A stretch of 64,000 bases of DNA from Acidobacteriota bacterium (GCA_009691245.1 SHUM01000008.1:1-64000); one strand, 5' to 3'. Shown: positions 1 to 10,539, counted from the first letter of the stretch. The notes: generated by a model not told the origin, from the sequence alone. Numbers and translations: made by a program.

Positions 1-278
1 TGTCTTCCCGCTGGCCACCGCCACTTAAACCTGCCGCAACACCGTTACGATCTGCTCTGGTTTGTACCTCTGCATCGGCATATTCAAATACCTCCCTCAT
101 GAGATTCTCTCTCACTTCGGCTGGTATCGAAATCGCCGGGCAGGTCAGTATGGCCCTTCGGGCCATTGCGCGCCAACGTCATCGATCAGTACTGAAGTCG
201 AACACCATTGTCGGGAGGATGCCGGCGCTACGTTGACCCACCTCTCCACGTCTGGGACAATGTGGTTGGTCGATCAAT
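1..278. other. Unassigned left-edge stretch with a half-copy of a dispersed repeat
   Basis: I cannot assign a gene here. Frame 1 on the plus strand is open from the window edge to a stop near position 110, so it may hold the C-terminal tail of a gene that begins outside the window, but the residues match no family I recognise. Positions 216-232 (GATGCCGGCGCTACG core) are the reverse complement of the left arm of the palindrome at 47499-47549, so a half-copy of that repeat sits just upstream of mnmG. A short hairpin around ATGGCCCTTCGGGCCAT lies near 150-166. Confidence 0.4.
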
Positions 279-2237
<1,959 letters not shown>

Positions 2238-2382
2238 CGCGCTGATTCCCATCCGGACTAGTCAAATAGATGTCACGCGAAAGCGCGCACCGTATTCAGG
2301 GATTGTGGTAGACTAAGTTCCCCGCAAACCAAATGAAAACCAATAGCGCATATTACAAGATAAGCTGGAAGGAGCTTAATCC

Positions 2383-2814
2383 ATGTTGAAAGAGTTCAAG
2401 GAGTTCATCGTCCGGGGTAACGTGATTGATCTCGCGATCGCGGTGATCCTGGGCGGCGCGTTTGGACCGATCGTCAATTCAGCCGTCAGCGATATAATCA
2501 TGCCGCCCATCGGGATGATGATGGGCAATGTCGATTTCAAAGACCTGTTCTTCAGCCTCTCCGGCACCGCGTTTCCCACCCTGGCCGCCGCCAAAGCCGC
2601 AGGCGCGCCGGTGATTGCCTACGGCAGCTTCATTAACACGGTGATCAATTTTCTGATCATCTCCTTCGCGATCTTCATGATGGTCAAGCAGGTGAACCGC
2701 TTCAATGCCCCTGCGCCGGCCCCCGCCGCTCCGGCGACGAAGGATTGTCCACAGTGTCTGAATGCCATCCCTGTCAACGCCAAGCGCTGTGGCCATTGCA
2801 CGACCCAGCTCTAA
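2383..2814 (+). CDS. mscL: Large-conductance mechanosensitive channel MscL with C-terminal zinc ribbon
   Basis: Forms the homopentameric inner-membrane valve that opens under osmotic downshock. Residues 1-30 ([28 protein letters not shown]) are the conserved N-terminal helix and first membrane segment; a second membrane segment ([18 protein letters not shown]) lies at about 82-100. After an Ala/Pro linker, the usual cytoplasmic helix bundle is replaced by CPQC...CGHC (about residues 122-141), a four-cysteine zinc ribbon. Length 143 aa is normal. Start ATG 2383 has a clear upstream AAGGAGC ribosome site. The metal-binding tail is seen in the sequence; a role in gating or sensing is only inferred. 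Confidence 0.95.
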   Translation: MLKEFKEFIVRGNVIDLAIAVILGGAFGPIVNSAVSDIIMPPIGMMMGNVDFKDLFFSLSGTAFPTLAAAKAAGAPVIAYGSFINTVINFLIISFAIFMMVKQVNRFNAPAPAPAAPATKDCPQCLNAIPVNAKRCGHCTTQL

Positions 2815-3014
2815 GTTTAGCGAGTGGCATGGCGTTTCCGATGTGGTAGCACAGTTCCCCTGACAACCAGAGCCGCGGGCGAATCACCCGGCGGTTATTC
2901 ACAAAATCAGAGATGCCCGTGGTATGCCTTTGCCGCCTGCATGGGTTGCACAGGGCCAGCTTGCGGCGGGCAAGCCGCAGAATCCTAGTTCAATTCATTA
3001 AGGAGACTAGCACC

Positions 3015-4046
3015 GTGAAGAATACACTTTTGATTTTGATCTTGATCGCTGTGCAATCCGCTGTGGTGTGCGCCGATCAGATAACGCTGAAGAATGGCGA
3101 CCGTGTCACGGGCAGCATCGTGAAGAAGGATGGCGCTTCGCTGACTGTAAGCAGCGCGCATTTCGGGATCATCACTTTGCCTTGGGATCAGGTGGAGTCA
3201 GTAACCTCCGATGGGCCGCTGAATGTGGTGATCGGCGCCAACACGGTGCAAGGCCCGGTGCGCATCGCGGGCGGGCGACTGGAAGTAGCGGGTCGCAGCG
3301 CAGCGCTGGCTGAAGTAGCGGCCATTCGCAACGCCGGAGAGCAGGCCGCGTACGAGCGCATGCTGGAACCCGGCTTGGGCCAACTCTGGGCGGGCAGCGC
3401 CAGCCTGGGCTGGGCGGGAACGGCTGGCAACGCGCGTACGCAGACGCTGGCGACGGGTGTGAATGCCGCGCGCGCCACCAACTCGGACAAGACTTCGCTC
3501 TACTTTAATACCGTCAGCTCCTCCGCGACGGTGAACGGATCGAACACCGAAACCGCCAAGGCTGTGCGCGGCGGGGTGGGCTACAACCGCAACATCAGCT
3601 CGCGGACGTTCATTAACTTGTTCAACGATTATGAGTACGACCGGTTCCAGAGCCTGGATCTGCGCTTCGTGCTCGGCGGCGGCTTCGGCGTGAACGTGAT
3701 CAAGTCCGATGTCAGGCGCTTCGACCTGCTCGGCGGCGCCGCGTACAATCGCGAGAAATTTTCGACACCGCTCACGCGCGATGCCGCGGAGGCGTACTGG
3801 GGCGATGATTACAGCATGAAAATGAACTCCGCCACCAGCATCGTGCAGAGTTTCCGCATGTTCAACAATCTCTCCAAGTCGGGCGACTACCGCATGAACT
3901 TTGATCTGGGTGCGGCGACCAAACTCAGCAAGTGGCTGAATTGGAATGTGAACCTCAGCGACCGCTACCTGAAGAATCCCGCGCCCGGACGCAAGACCAA
4001 CGACGTGCTTTATTCCACGGGCATCGGCATCACCTTTGCGCAATAA
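3015..4046 (+). CDS. DUF481 family outer-membrane beta-barrel protein
   Basis: Probable outer-membrane barrel protein of unknown ligand (YdiY/DUF481-like). I chose GTG 3015 because AAGGAGA lies just upstream and translation from it begins with a signal peptide (VKNTLLILILIAVQSAVVCA, cleavage before DQITL). Residues 21-75 (ITLKNGDRVTGSI...LPWDQVESV) form a small beta domain often seen in front of DUF481. From about residue 140 the sequence consists of alternating aromatic beta strands (GSASLGWAGTAGNARTQTL, FINLFNDYEYDR) ending in GIGITFAQ, a barrel-type C-terminus. Frame is open upstream to 2913 but without a ribosome site. Confidence 0.85.
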   Translation: MKNTLLILILIAVQSAVVCADQITLKNGDRVTGSIVKKDGASLTVSSAHFGIITLPWDQVESVTSDGPLNVVIGANTVQGPVRIAGGRLEVAGRSAALAEVAAIRNAGEQAAYERMLEPGLGQLWAGSASLGWAGTAGNARTQTLATGVNAARATNSDKTSLYFNTVSSSATVNGSNTETAKAVRGGVGYNRNISSRTFINLFNDYEYDRFQSLDLRFVLGGGFGVNVIKSDVRRFDLLGGAAYNREKFSTPLTRDAAEAYWGDDYSMKMNSATSIVQSFRMFNNLSKSGDYRMNFDLGAATKLSKWLNWNVNLSDRYLKNPAPGRKTNDVLYSTGIGITFAQ

Positions 4047-4074
4047 TAGGCTGAGGTGAACCGATCAAGGCGTG

Positions 4075-4740
4075 ATGTCTGGAGATACTAAACCACTAGC
4101 CGAATTGTTGGAGCAGTGCGCGAAGCAGACTGGCATTCCACTCAGCAGCGTGCAACAGCGGCAACTCCTGATCCATTTTGAGTTGCTGCTGAGTTGGAAT
4201 CAGAAGATGAATCTTTCGGCGATCCGCGATCCACGGCAGATTGCCGAAAGACACTTCGCCGAGTCGCTGTTTTTGGCCAGCCTGTTGCCCGCTCCCGACG
4301 GCCTGCCGGGCGCGCCAGCTCGAATAATGATTGACGTGGGTTCCGGCGCGGGCTTCCCCGGCTTGCCGCTGAAGGTGGTTTGGCCGCATGTGGAGACGGT
4401 GCTTCTGGAGCCAAACCAGAAGAAGGCCACGTTTCTGAAAGATGTGATTCGGCAGTGCGGGCTGGAACGAGCGAGCGTCTCAACGGATCGTCTGGAAACG
4501 GCGGCTCGCGGGGAGATGGCTGGTCGCGCGGCGCTGGTAACCATGCGGGCCGTTGCAGTTGCTCACACGGACCTCGATAGTCTTGCCCGGCTGCTCGACG
4601 GAAATGGACAGGTGGCGCTGTTTCTGGGCGAGGCCGACGCCGAGCGAGTGGCGCGTGATTCATCGTTCTGCTGGCTTCGCATGGATGTAATTCCCAACTC
4701 ACTGCGACGGATGATTCTTACCGGCACGCCATCCCGATAA
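4075..4740 (+). CDS. rsmG: 16S rRNA (guanine527-N7)-methyltransferase RsmG
   Basis: SAM-dependent methyltransferase that modifies G527 of 16S rRNA. The SAM-binding core IDVGSGAGFPGLPLK is at about residues 85-99, with the downstream acidic turn LLEPNQKKATFL. The N-terminal helical segment (LLIHFELLLSWNQKMNLSAIRDP...AERHFAESL) is typical of the family. Length 221 aa is normal. A GTG codon immediately precedes the ATG at 4075; the ATG is preferred. The gene follows the DUF481 gene by under 30 bases and is followed by a long palindromic repeat. Confidence 0.95.
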   Translation: MSGDTKPLAELLEQCAKQTGIPLSSVQQRQLLIHFELLLSWNQKMNLSAIRDPRQIAERHFAESLFLASLLPAPDGLPGAPARIMIDVGSGAGFPGLPLKVVWPHVETVLLEPNQKKATFLKDVIRQCGLERASVSTDRLETAARGEMAGRAALVTMRAVAVAHTDLDSLARLLDGNGQVALFLGEADAERVARDSSFCWLRMDVIPNSLRRMILTGTPSR

Positions 4741-4769
4741 ACTCAATTCCAGAGTTGCAATTGGTGACA

Positions 4770-4851
4770 CAGAGCCGCGACCGGAAGGGAGCGGTACTGA
4801 ATCAACGCCACCGTTCCCATGTGCCACCGCTCCCTTCCGATCGCGGCTCTG
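4770..4851. repeat. Long palindromic intergenic repeat, copy 1
   Basis: Two 25-base arms (4770-4794, starting CAGAGCCGCGACCGG, and 4827-4851, ending TCGCGGCTCTG) are reverse complements with one mismatch, around a 32-base loop. A second copy with nearly the same arm sequence lies at 37747-37840. Both sit directly after a plus-strand gene and before the 3' end of a minus-strand gene, so each could act as a bidirectional terminator or mRNA-end stabiliser. REP-type element; no transposase is nearby. Confidence 0.9.
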
Positions 4852-4879
4852 CGTACTCTACTTCAATGGTAAAAATCGT

Positions 4880-7090
4880 CTAGAAGCGCACGGTGTACTG
4901 GACTTTGGCGGCGAGCTTGGTGTCGGCGGCATGGAAATGCAAGCCCTCTTGGTCGTCGCGCAGCCAACCCTGATTCAGCACCAGGAAGAAATCGTTGCCG
5001 GGTTGCACGATCCAGCGCAGGCGGCTCTGCCAGCCGAGGTTGCGCGACGTAGTGTCATACTGCATCAGATTGAACAGGGAGAGGAATGGCGTGAAGGAGT
5101 AGTTGAGGCGCAGGCTCTGCACGCGCGCCACGAAATTCCCTTCTTTCAAACGGCCGAAGGTCTGGTTGGTTTCCAGAATTACTTGCAGGTGCGGCTGGAA
5201 TTTATAGTTCAGGCTGGCGCGGATTTCATGCGCCGTGCCGGAATAATAATCGCCCAGCCACAATGTCAGCCGCGCTTCCACGGCGCGTTTGGAGGCGGTG
5301 AAGGCCTCCACGCGCCAGCGCGTAAATTGATAGTCGCCCACCGGCAAAATCACTCCGGGAGAGATTTCAAAAGGCTTGAAGACTCTTTCGAAAGTGGGTT
5401 GCCAATTGAACTCGATGTGATCTCCGGAATTGAATCGCCAGTTGATAGGAGCGGTCATCAGCCGCCATGATTCGCTGGCTCCCGCGTCCAGGCGGGTGTA
5501 GTGAGTAAAGAAGGCCTCATGCAGCATCTGGCGCACGCCGAGAAAATTCTTCGGTCGCGGACTGTAACCGAAATTCACTCGAATCAGGCGCGAGCCAGGC
5601 CGCTGCACGAATCCCTGCGCCGGGCGGAAATTCTTATCGACGCGCCGCCAGTTGGCCGAGAGGTCCAGCAGATCGTTGGGAAAGCTCACGCCGACGCCGA
5701 ACGCCTTGTCGTCGCCCGTGGGACTCGCTGGGGTGATCCGCTCATTGCTGCTCTTCAGCGCGAAAGCGTTCAGCGATAAATTCCGGTCGCCGCCCAGAAA
5801 ACTGCTGGTCCCCAGGCGCACATCCGCGCCGAAGGTGCGCGCCGAGCGCGTCGAGGACGGATCGCCGTCAGTGAAGACGGCCCCGATGTACGACTGCCGA
5901 AACAACGTTTGTTTCACGCGCCCCACCAGCAGATTTCTGGCCGGAGAAAACCCGGTTTCTCCCGTGCGCGCGTCCAGCAGCCCAATGTCGAGGCCACCAA
6001 TCTTCCCGGTGAGCTTGGTCCCGAAACGGATGGGGACTTCCTGGCCACCTGATAATCCGATGCGGCGGCTGAAGAACGGCAGCAACTCGTTTCCGTTGTC
6101 TGAGAAATTGAAGACGCCGGAGTTCTCCAGAAAAAACTGGCGCTTCTCCGGGAAGAAAAGCGGGAAGCGCGTGAGATTGATCTGGCGGGTGTCCACTTCG
6201 GTCTCGCCGAAATCCGTGTTGACAGTGGCATTCCATTTCAAGCTGGGTGTGATGTTATAGGCCATGTCTACGCCGGGCTTGCCGGTGAACGTGCTTTTGG
6301 TCTGTGTGCCCGCTTCGTCGCGAATCCAGCGACCGCCGGTGAATGGACGCAACTCCAGCCCACGGCCCTGGGTGATGTCGCTGAACCCGCTGATCTCGCC
6401 CGCTTCGGAGACTTGCAGAAAATTCACATCCAGACGTGGCGAAGCCCAGCGGTCTTCTTCAATCTTGCGCTTGATAGTGCGCGAGAAATTAAAACCCCAG
6501 GAAGTTCCACCAGTTTGAAATGTCAGGCTCTTGAAGGGAATGGCGAACTCCGCCGTCCAGCCTTCGCGTGTGCGCCGCGTGCGCACCACCCAGATGGCGT
6601 CCCAGTCGCGGTTCAGTGTGCCGTTCTCGATGACCAGCGCATCCACCAGCGCGCCGGACGGGCTGGTGGAAAAGTAGTAGGCGTTGCGGCGATCGTGAAA
6701 GGTGTCGAGCAGTATGTCGATGTGATCGTCATCCACGAAGTCCGAGTCGCGGCCCATGCGCGTGGCGATGATGCCGGGGGGGTCGGAGTCCCAGCAGGTT
6801 ACACCGATGTAGAGATTATTGTCGTCGTAAAGCAGGCGGACTTCGGTGCGTTCCGAGGCAACGGTGCCAGCGTTCGGCTCGCGCTGCTGTATCTCGCCGA
6901 TAGGCGGCGCCTGCGCCCACTGCGGTTCATCCAGTGCGCCATCCACGCGCATGGACGCCTCGGCCCGCTGGACACGAGCCTGCCGCGTTTGCGCGGAACC
7001 AGCCACTGGCACCGTCAGTAGACAAACCGCGACGCTCAACCAAATCGCCGGAGTTGCGAATATGCGATGCAGGAATCGAAGAGAGGTCAT
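4880..7090 (-). CDS. DUF5916 outer-membrane protein with N-terminal CBM9-like domain
   Basis: Secreted or outer-membrane protein of unknown substrate. The chosen ATG at 7090 begins MTSLRFLHRIFATPAIWLSVAVCLLTVP, a signal peptide cleaved near AGSAQ; the frame is open 12 codons further upstream but that would place charges before the signal. Residues 35-225 match a carbohydrate-binding family 9-like fold (VDGALDEPQW, VRLLYDDNNLYIGVTCWD, DDHIDILLDTFHDRRNAYYF, AIWVVRTRRTREGWTAEFAIPFKSL). The remaining 500 residues are DUF5916, beta-rich and ending in KVQYTVRF, as expected for an outer-membrane barrel. Such proteins are common in Acidobacteriota and Bacteroidetes. The DNA ends just after palindromic repeat copy 1. 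Confidence 0.88.
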   Translation of the reverse strand: MTSLRFLHRIFATPAIWLSVAVCLLTVPVAGSAQTRQARVQRAEASMRVDGALDEPQWAQAPPIGEIQQREPNAGTVASERTEVRLLYDDNNLYIGVTCWDSDPPGIIATRMGRDSDFVDDDHIDILLDTFHDRRNAYYFSTSPSGALVDALVIENGTLNRDWDAIWVVRTRRTREGWTAEFAIPFKSLTFQTGGTSWGFNFSRTIKRKIEEDRWASPRLDVNFLQVSEAGEISGFSDITQGRGLELRPFTGGRWIRDEAGTQTKSTFTGKPGVDMAYNITPSLKWNATVNTDFGETEVDTRQINLTRFPLFFPEKRQFFLENSGVFNFSDNGNELLPFFSRRIGLSGGQEVPIRFGTKLTGKIGGLDIGLLDARTGETGFSPARNLLVGRVKQTLFRQSYIGAVFTDGDPSSTRSARTFGADVRLGTSSFLGGDRNLSLNAFALKSSNERITPASPTGDDKAFGVGVSFPNDLLDLSANWRRVDKNFRPAQGFVQRPGSRLIRVNFGYSPRPKNFLGVRQMLHEAFFTHYTRLDAGASESWRLMTAPINWRFNSGDHIEFNWQPTFERVFKPFEISPGVILPVGDYQFTRWRVEAFTASKRAVEARLTLWLGDYYSGTAHEIRASLNYKFQPHLQVILETNQTFGRLKEGNFVARVQSLRLNYSFTPFLSLFNLMQYDTTSRNLGWQSRLRWIVQPGNDFFLVLNQGWLRDDQEGLHFHAADTKLAAKVQYTVRF

Positions 7091-7158
7091 TGTTAGGGGC
7101 CGCTCGCGGCGGCGGCCTGGTTCCAAGTTTGTCTCGATTGATTTATTCTATGGGATTA

Positions 7159-7464
7159 TCAGACCGCGGTTTTTGCCGCGAGGATTTCCATCTTGCGGGC
7201 CAAGGCCAGATCAAGCGTGCTGATGCCGCCGAGGGAATGCGTTATTAAATCCACCACGACTTTGTTGTAGCCATTAGACCAATCTGGATGGTGGTTCATC
7301 GCTTCAGCGATGAGCGCCACGCTGGACATAAAGCCGAATGCCTCGACGAAGCCCGGAAATTTATAATCGCGATGGAGTTTTTCCGCGACGACGTTCCATC
7401 CGGGCAGCTCTTTCAAGGCGTCGTGAATCTCGGTTACAGTCAAACGCCTGGGTTGCTCCGACAT
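7159..7464 (-). CDS. 4a-hydroxytetrahydrobiopterin dehydratase (pterin-4a-carbinolamine dehydratase)
   Basis: Dehydrates 4a-hydroxytetrahydropterin, recycling the pterin cofactor of aromatic amino acid hydroxylases. The family signature EAMNHHPDWSNGYNKV with the catalytic histidines is at about residues 54-69, followed by LITHSLGGIS. The start at 7464 is set by AAGGAGG nine bases upstream; the frame stays open to 7584 but that extension has no family match. Length 101 aa is typical. No phenylalanine hydroxylase is in the window. Confidence 0.93.
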   Translation of the reverse strand: MSEQPRRLTVTEIHDALKELPGWNVVAEKLHRDYKFPGFVEAFGFMSSVALIAEAMNHHPDWSNGYNKVVVDLITHSLGGISTLDLALARKMEILAAKTAV

Positions 7465-7620
7465 GGGTGGGCCTCCTTGCATGACTTGCTGGACTCGCTC
7501 AGCTAATCTTCCAGCATATGGCATAGAGTGGGCGATCACAAGGATTGCACGTCCGCCAACTTGCCAGATGGGCCGCACTGCCACTATAGTTTTTCTGCGG
7601 GCCTTGCTCGCCTCGCTACT

Positions 7621-8529
7621 ATGAACATATCTGCGCCAGTGGACCTGAGTCCGTTTGATGTCCTATTTGACCACAGCGAGAAGAATGTCGCGCTGACGCA
7701 TGAACTGCGTCAGTTCGCAGGCAATGTGGGCTTCCCGGCGGCACCCGCTGGAAGGCCTTGGATTTACGCCAACTTCGTGCAGTCGATTGACGGGATGGTC
7801 AGCTTCGGCGGGACGCATCCGGGCGGTGAATGGATCGCGCGCAGCCGTCATGACCGCTGGATGATGGACCTGCTGCGCGCGCACGCCGACGCGCTGATCT
7901 GCGGCATGCGTTCGCTGGAGATGGAGGCCCGCTTCGGACGCATCCCCGGCGGGCCCGTTTACCGCATCGTCGATCCCGGCCTGCTGCGATATCGCACGGA
8001 CGTTCTTGGCCGTCGCAAGCTCATCAACATCATCGTAAGCGGGACGGGGAAATTTCGCCCGACTGACTACCGTCTGTTTAGCTCCGAGCACGTGGAGGCG
8101 TGGATTGCCACCACCCCGGAGGGCGCACGACATTTAGAAAAGGCGGTGGCAGGCACGGCAAACGTACGCCTTCTCGTCTGCGGGGAGAACGGACATCTGG
8201 ATTGGACGGAACTGATGAAGGAGCTGCATCGGTCTGGCATCGAGCAGTTACTCTGCGAGGGCGGCCCGGCGCTCTACGGCAGCATGCTGCGGTCTCGGCT
8301 GATCGACGAAAAATTTCTGACGATTTCCCCGCAAGAGATCGGTGCGGAACATCCGGCGCCGGAGGAATCGCGCGTGGCCGAAGAGATGTTCGCACCCCGG
8401 CTGACATCCTTCACTGGTGCCGGGTTTGGCCCGGAAAACGCCCAGTGGTACCGCACCATGAGTTGCCGCCGCGCCGGCGACCACATGTTCCTGCGATACC
8501 GTGCGGCCGCACATCCTGATCAACGGTAA
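7621..8529 (+). CDS. RibD C-terminal-domain (dihydrofolate-reductase-like) reductase
   Basis: NAD(P)H-dependent reductase of the RibD-C/DHFR-like superfamily; the substrate cannot be read from sequence. The N-terminal block RPWIYANFVQSIDGMVSFGG (about residues 46-65), HDRWMMDLLRAHADALICGMRS and the late CEGGPALYGSMLRSRLIDEKFLTISP are the conserved nucleotide- and substrate-binding segments. It lacks the deaminase domain of full-length RibD, so it is a stand-alone pyrimidine-reductase-like protein. ATG 7621 is preferred; the frame is open from 7528, where it would overlap the divergent dehydratase gene. Ribosome site is weak. Confidence 0.82.
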   Translation: MNISAPVDLSPFDVLFDHSEKNVALTHELRQFAGNVGFPAAPAGRPWIYANFVQSIDGMVSFGGTHPGGEWIARSRHDRWMMDLLRAHADALICGMRSLEMEARFGRIPGGPVYRIVDPGLLRYRTDVLGRRKLINIIVSGTGKFRPTDYRLFSSEHVEAWIATTPEGARHLEKAVAGTANVRLLVCGENGHLDWTELMKELHRSGIEQLLCEGGPALYGSMLRSRLIDEKFLTISPQEIGAEHPAPEESRVAEEMFAPRLTSFTGAGFGPENAQWYRTMSCRRAGDHMFLRYRAAAHPDQR

Positions 8530-8616
8530 GTACAGGATTGCGCTGACAACCGCGCCTGGCGTAGAAAACTTCCCTCAGTTGCAGCAAAACTTTGCCGATT
8601 CTCCTGCGACGTACTC

Positions 8617-8631
8617 TTCCCATAATGGGAA
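8617..8631. promoter_or_regulatory. Perfect 15-base palindrome upstream of the sensor gene
   Basis: TTCCCAT-A-ATGGGAA is a perfect inverted repeat about 135 bases before the start of the receiver-like gene, followed by a looser TTCCCAATGGCGGAA. It could be an operator or a small hairpin; no regulator can be tied to it. The remaining sequence 8530-8764 shows no gene. Confidence 0.35.
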
Positions 8632-8764
8632 ACAAGTTCCCAATGGCGGAATAATAGAATTCAACATGGTCCCGTATGTAATTGATAAATAGATGGAAGT
8701 CATGCGTTGTTGCTGGCCAGTCAGTTGCGCTTGGTACGTTCGCGGGAATATTGCGGAGGGCCCA

Positions 8765-9535
8765 ATGCAACTCGAAACGATTCTGATGGTTAGTGAACAA
8801 CGACACTCGTATCATCGCTTGCGCGCCGAACTGATGGGGAGCTGCTATCGGCTGATCCGCGCCAGAAATCTCCGCATTGCCCATTGGCTCATCTCGCGCC
8901 GAAAGATCGGTCTCCTGCTGATCTGCGATCCGCAAACCTTCGCCAGCGACGCGCCCACTTCCGTTGCCACTAACCGCATACCCGATGCCGATGCATGGCA
9001 AGGTCCATGCGCGAACTCCCTCCTGATCAGTCGAGATGATTCCATTGGCGTTCGCTGCGGCTCCATTCTTGGCGAGAGTGAGAAGGACACAGCCCAGGAC
9101 ATGGCCCCAAACATTTCCGATGTCGTGCTGGATACCGATTTTGACATCGACGCTGAGCAGGAAGTTTTGAGCATGGCTGAAGAGCAGCGTATTCCGGTCC
9201 TGCGCATCATACCAGATTGGCCAGATTGGCCAGGTTGGCCAGCGATGTCTCTCATTTCTGGTGTGAATCGGGGCGCCGACTACATCCTGTTGGCCCCCTA
9301 CGATCAGAGCCAATTGATTCAAGCTATCCGCACTGCGATGCTGAATGGGGCGTCGCAGGCACAAGACCCTCAGTCCAGTCCGCTGGAGATTGCGCTTCAA
9401 GACCGTATATGTACCCTGAATACCAGCCGGGAGCGGATGGCGAAGATGTTAATCGGGACCGTGGAGCAACCCAGCACGTCAAGGCCGCGCTTTCCTGGAG
9501 TGAGTCGGAGATTCACGAGCTTCGGCAAACGGTGA
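8765..9535 (+). CDS. Receiver-like N-terminal half of a frameshifted sensor kinase
   Basis: Start ATG 8765 is preceded by GCGGAGGG. The second half resembles a response-regulator receiver domain: VVLDTDFDID around the phospho-acceptor strand, VLRII, and GADYILLAPYDQSQLIQAI, which aligns to the usual GADDYLTKPF region but with alanine where the conserved lysine is expected, suggesting a pseudo-receiver. A 9-base tandem repeat (9210-9241) encodes DWPDWPGWP inside the domain. From about 9470 the reading frame turns to unlikely sequence while frame 1 picks up a kinase linker helix. One missing C in the CCC at 9470-9472 would join this gene to the kinase. Either a single broken gene or two coupled genes. 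Confidence 0.6.
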   Translation: MQLETILMVSEQRHSYHRLRAELMGSCYRLIRARNLRIAHWLISRRKIGLLLICDPQTFASDAPTSVATNRIPDADAWQGPCANSLLISRDDSIGVRCGSILGESEKDTAQDMAPNISDVVLDTDFDIDAEQEVLSMAEEQRIPVLRIIPDWPDWPGWPAMSLISGVNRGADYILLAPYDQSQLIQAIRTAMLNGASQAQDPQSSPLEIALQDRICTLNTSRERMAKMLIGTVEQPSTSRPRFPGVSRRFTSFGKR

Positions 9536-10368
9536 TACGCAACGAGATGAAATCGCAGTCCGCCGGCAAGCTGCCCGAAGCGATTGAGGGTATTGCCCAT
9601 GATTTCTCCAATCTGCTGGAAGCTGCCGGGACCGTCACCACTTCACTGCATTGGTCCGCTCAAAACACACAACACTACCGAGAGGCCATGCGTGGCGTCA
9701 TGGAGCAGGCGCAGGCGTTGCTGGATTGTCTGTTGGAGATGGCCCATCCCGCCGAACAGCCCTGGCGCACGGAAGCGGTGGATTTGCGATCCATCGTTGA
9801 TCAGGCGCTGAGTGCCGCGCTGCTCCCATTGCGAGAACCGCTCATCCGCGTGCGTGTCCGCGTGGGAGGGCTCGATCCGGTCAGGGTGCATCGCTCGGTA
9901 GTCTTTCGCGCGCTGGTGAACCTGATTTGGAATGCCGTGCAGGCGATGCCCCATGGCGGCATGCTCAGTCTGGTGGGATACGTTCGCGGAAACCGTGTGG
10001 TACTGGAGGTCTCCGATACCGGCACTGGAATTTCCAGGGACGATCTGCAGAAAGTATTCAACGAGCCATTCAGCACTAAGCCGGGACACCGCGGACTAGG
10101 CTTGTCGCTGGTCCGCGATCTGCTGGCGAAATGCGGCGGCGAACTCACTTACTCGAGCCGGCCCGATCGCGGGAGCAGCTTCTGCCTCGCGCTGCCTATG
10201 GCGCGGACAACGGAGCTTGCGCGTCCGGCGTTGGTGCCTGCCAGGAGGAAAGTGTCTGAACTGGTTGCGGTAGGGAAATACGATGGGACCCGTTCAGCAA
10301 AGAATGCCGCCGCCCCAAGAGCTATGCCGCCGGCCAAAAACCACCGGCCCGTAGTACTGCAATCCTAG
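9532..10368 (+). CDS. Histidine kinase (HisKA/HATPase_c half)
   Basis: Two-component sensor kinase core. The H-box EGIAHDFSNLLEAAGTV carries the phospho-accepting histidine; the ATPase domain shows the N-box VFRALVNLIWNAVQAMPHGG, G1 VSDTGTGIS, F-box KVFNEPFSTKPGHRGLGLSLV and a G2-type glycine motif. GTG 9532 overlaps the TGA of the receiver-like gene (GTGA), which would allow coupled translation. The frame is, however, open upstream and reads AALSWSESEIHELRQTV, a typical linker helix, which favours an original single protein split by a one-base deletion near 9470. C-terminal 50 residues are unstructured. No membrane segment is seen. Confidence 0.72.
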   Translation: MIRNEMKSQSAGKLPEAIEGIAHDFSNLLEAAGTVTTSLHWSAQNTQHYREAMRGVMEQAQALLDCLLEMAHPAEQPWRTEAVDLRSIVDQALSAALLPLREPLIRVRVRVGGLDPVRVHRSVVFRALVNLIWNAVQAMPHGGMLSLVGYVRGNRVVLEVSDTGTGISRDDLQKVFNEPFSTKPGHRGLGLSLVRDLLAKCGGELTYSSRPDRGSSFCLALPMARTTELARPALVPARRKVSELVAVGKYDGTRSAKNAAAPRAMPPAKNHRPVVLQS

Positions 10369-10471
10369 TACCGTGGCCTAAATTGAAATGAGTCCTTTGC
10401 GCTATTCCGCTCTCTGCAGGGACGCGTTAAATTGGTTTCAACATCACAGCAGTTCACCTGATCCGCTACTC

Positions 10472-10508
10472 GGGGGCTGGTTGCTCAAACCAGCCCCCTC
10501 TGCCTTTT
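10472..10508. terminator. Rho-independent terminator after the kinase gene
   Basis: An 11-base perfect stem (GGGGGCTGGTT, 10472-10482, with AACCAGCCCCC, 10488-10498) around a 5-base loop, followed by CTCTGCCTTTT. It lies between the plus-strand kinase and the minus-strand TonB remnant. Confidence 0.85.
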
Positions 10509-10539
10509 AGGCCATTTTCATAATTGATGTATAGCGTGG

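Noticed and set aside
2867-2905. Third copy of the long palindromic repeat (CAGAGCCGCGGGCG...)
   Set aside because: Only about 10 bases of the left arm match and there is no complementary right arm.
8501-8692. Small plus-strand reading frame after the RibD-like gene
   Set aside because: It overlaps the end of that gene, has no ribosome site and no recognisable protein pattern.
9465-9540. Programmed -1 frameshift joining the receiver and kinase halves
   Set aside because: No A/U-rich slippery heptamer or clear downstream stem; a single-base indel in CCC is simpler.
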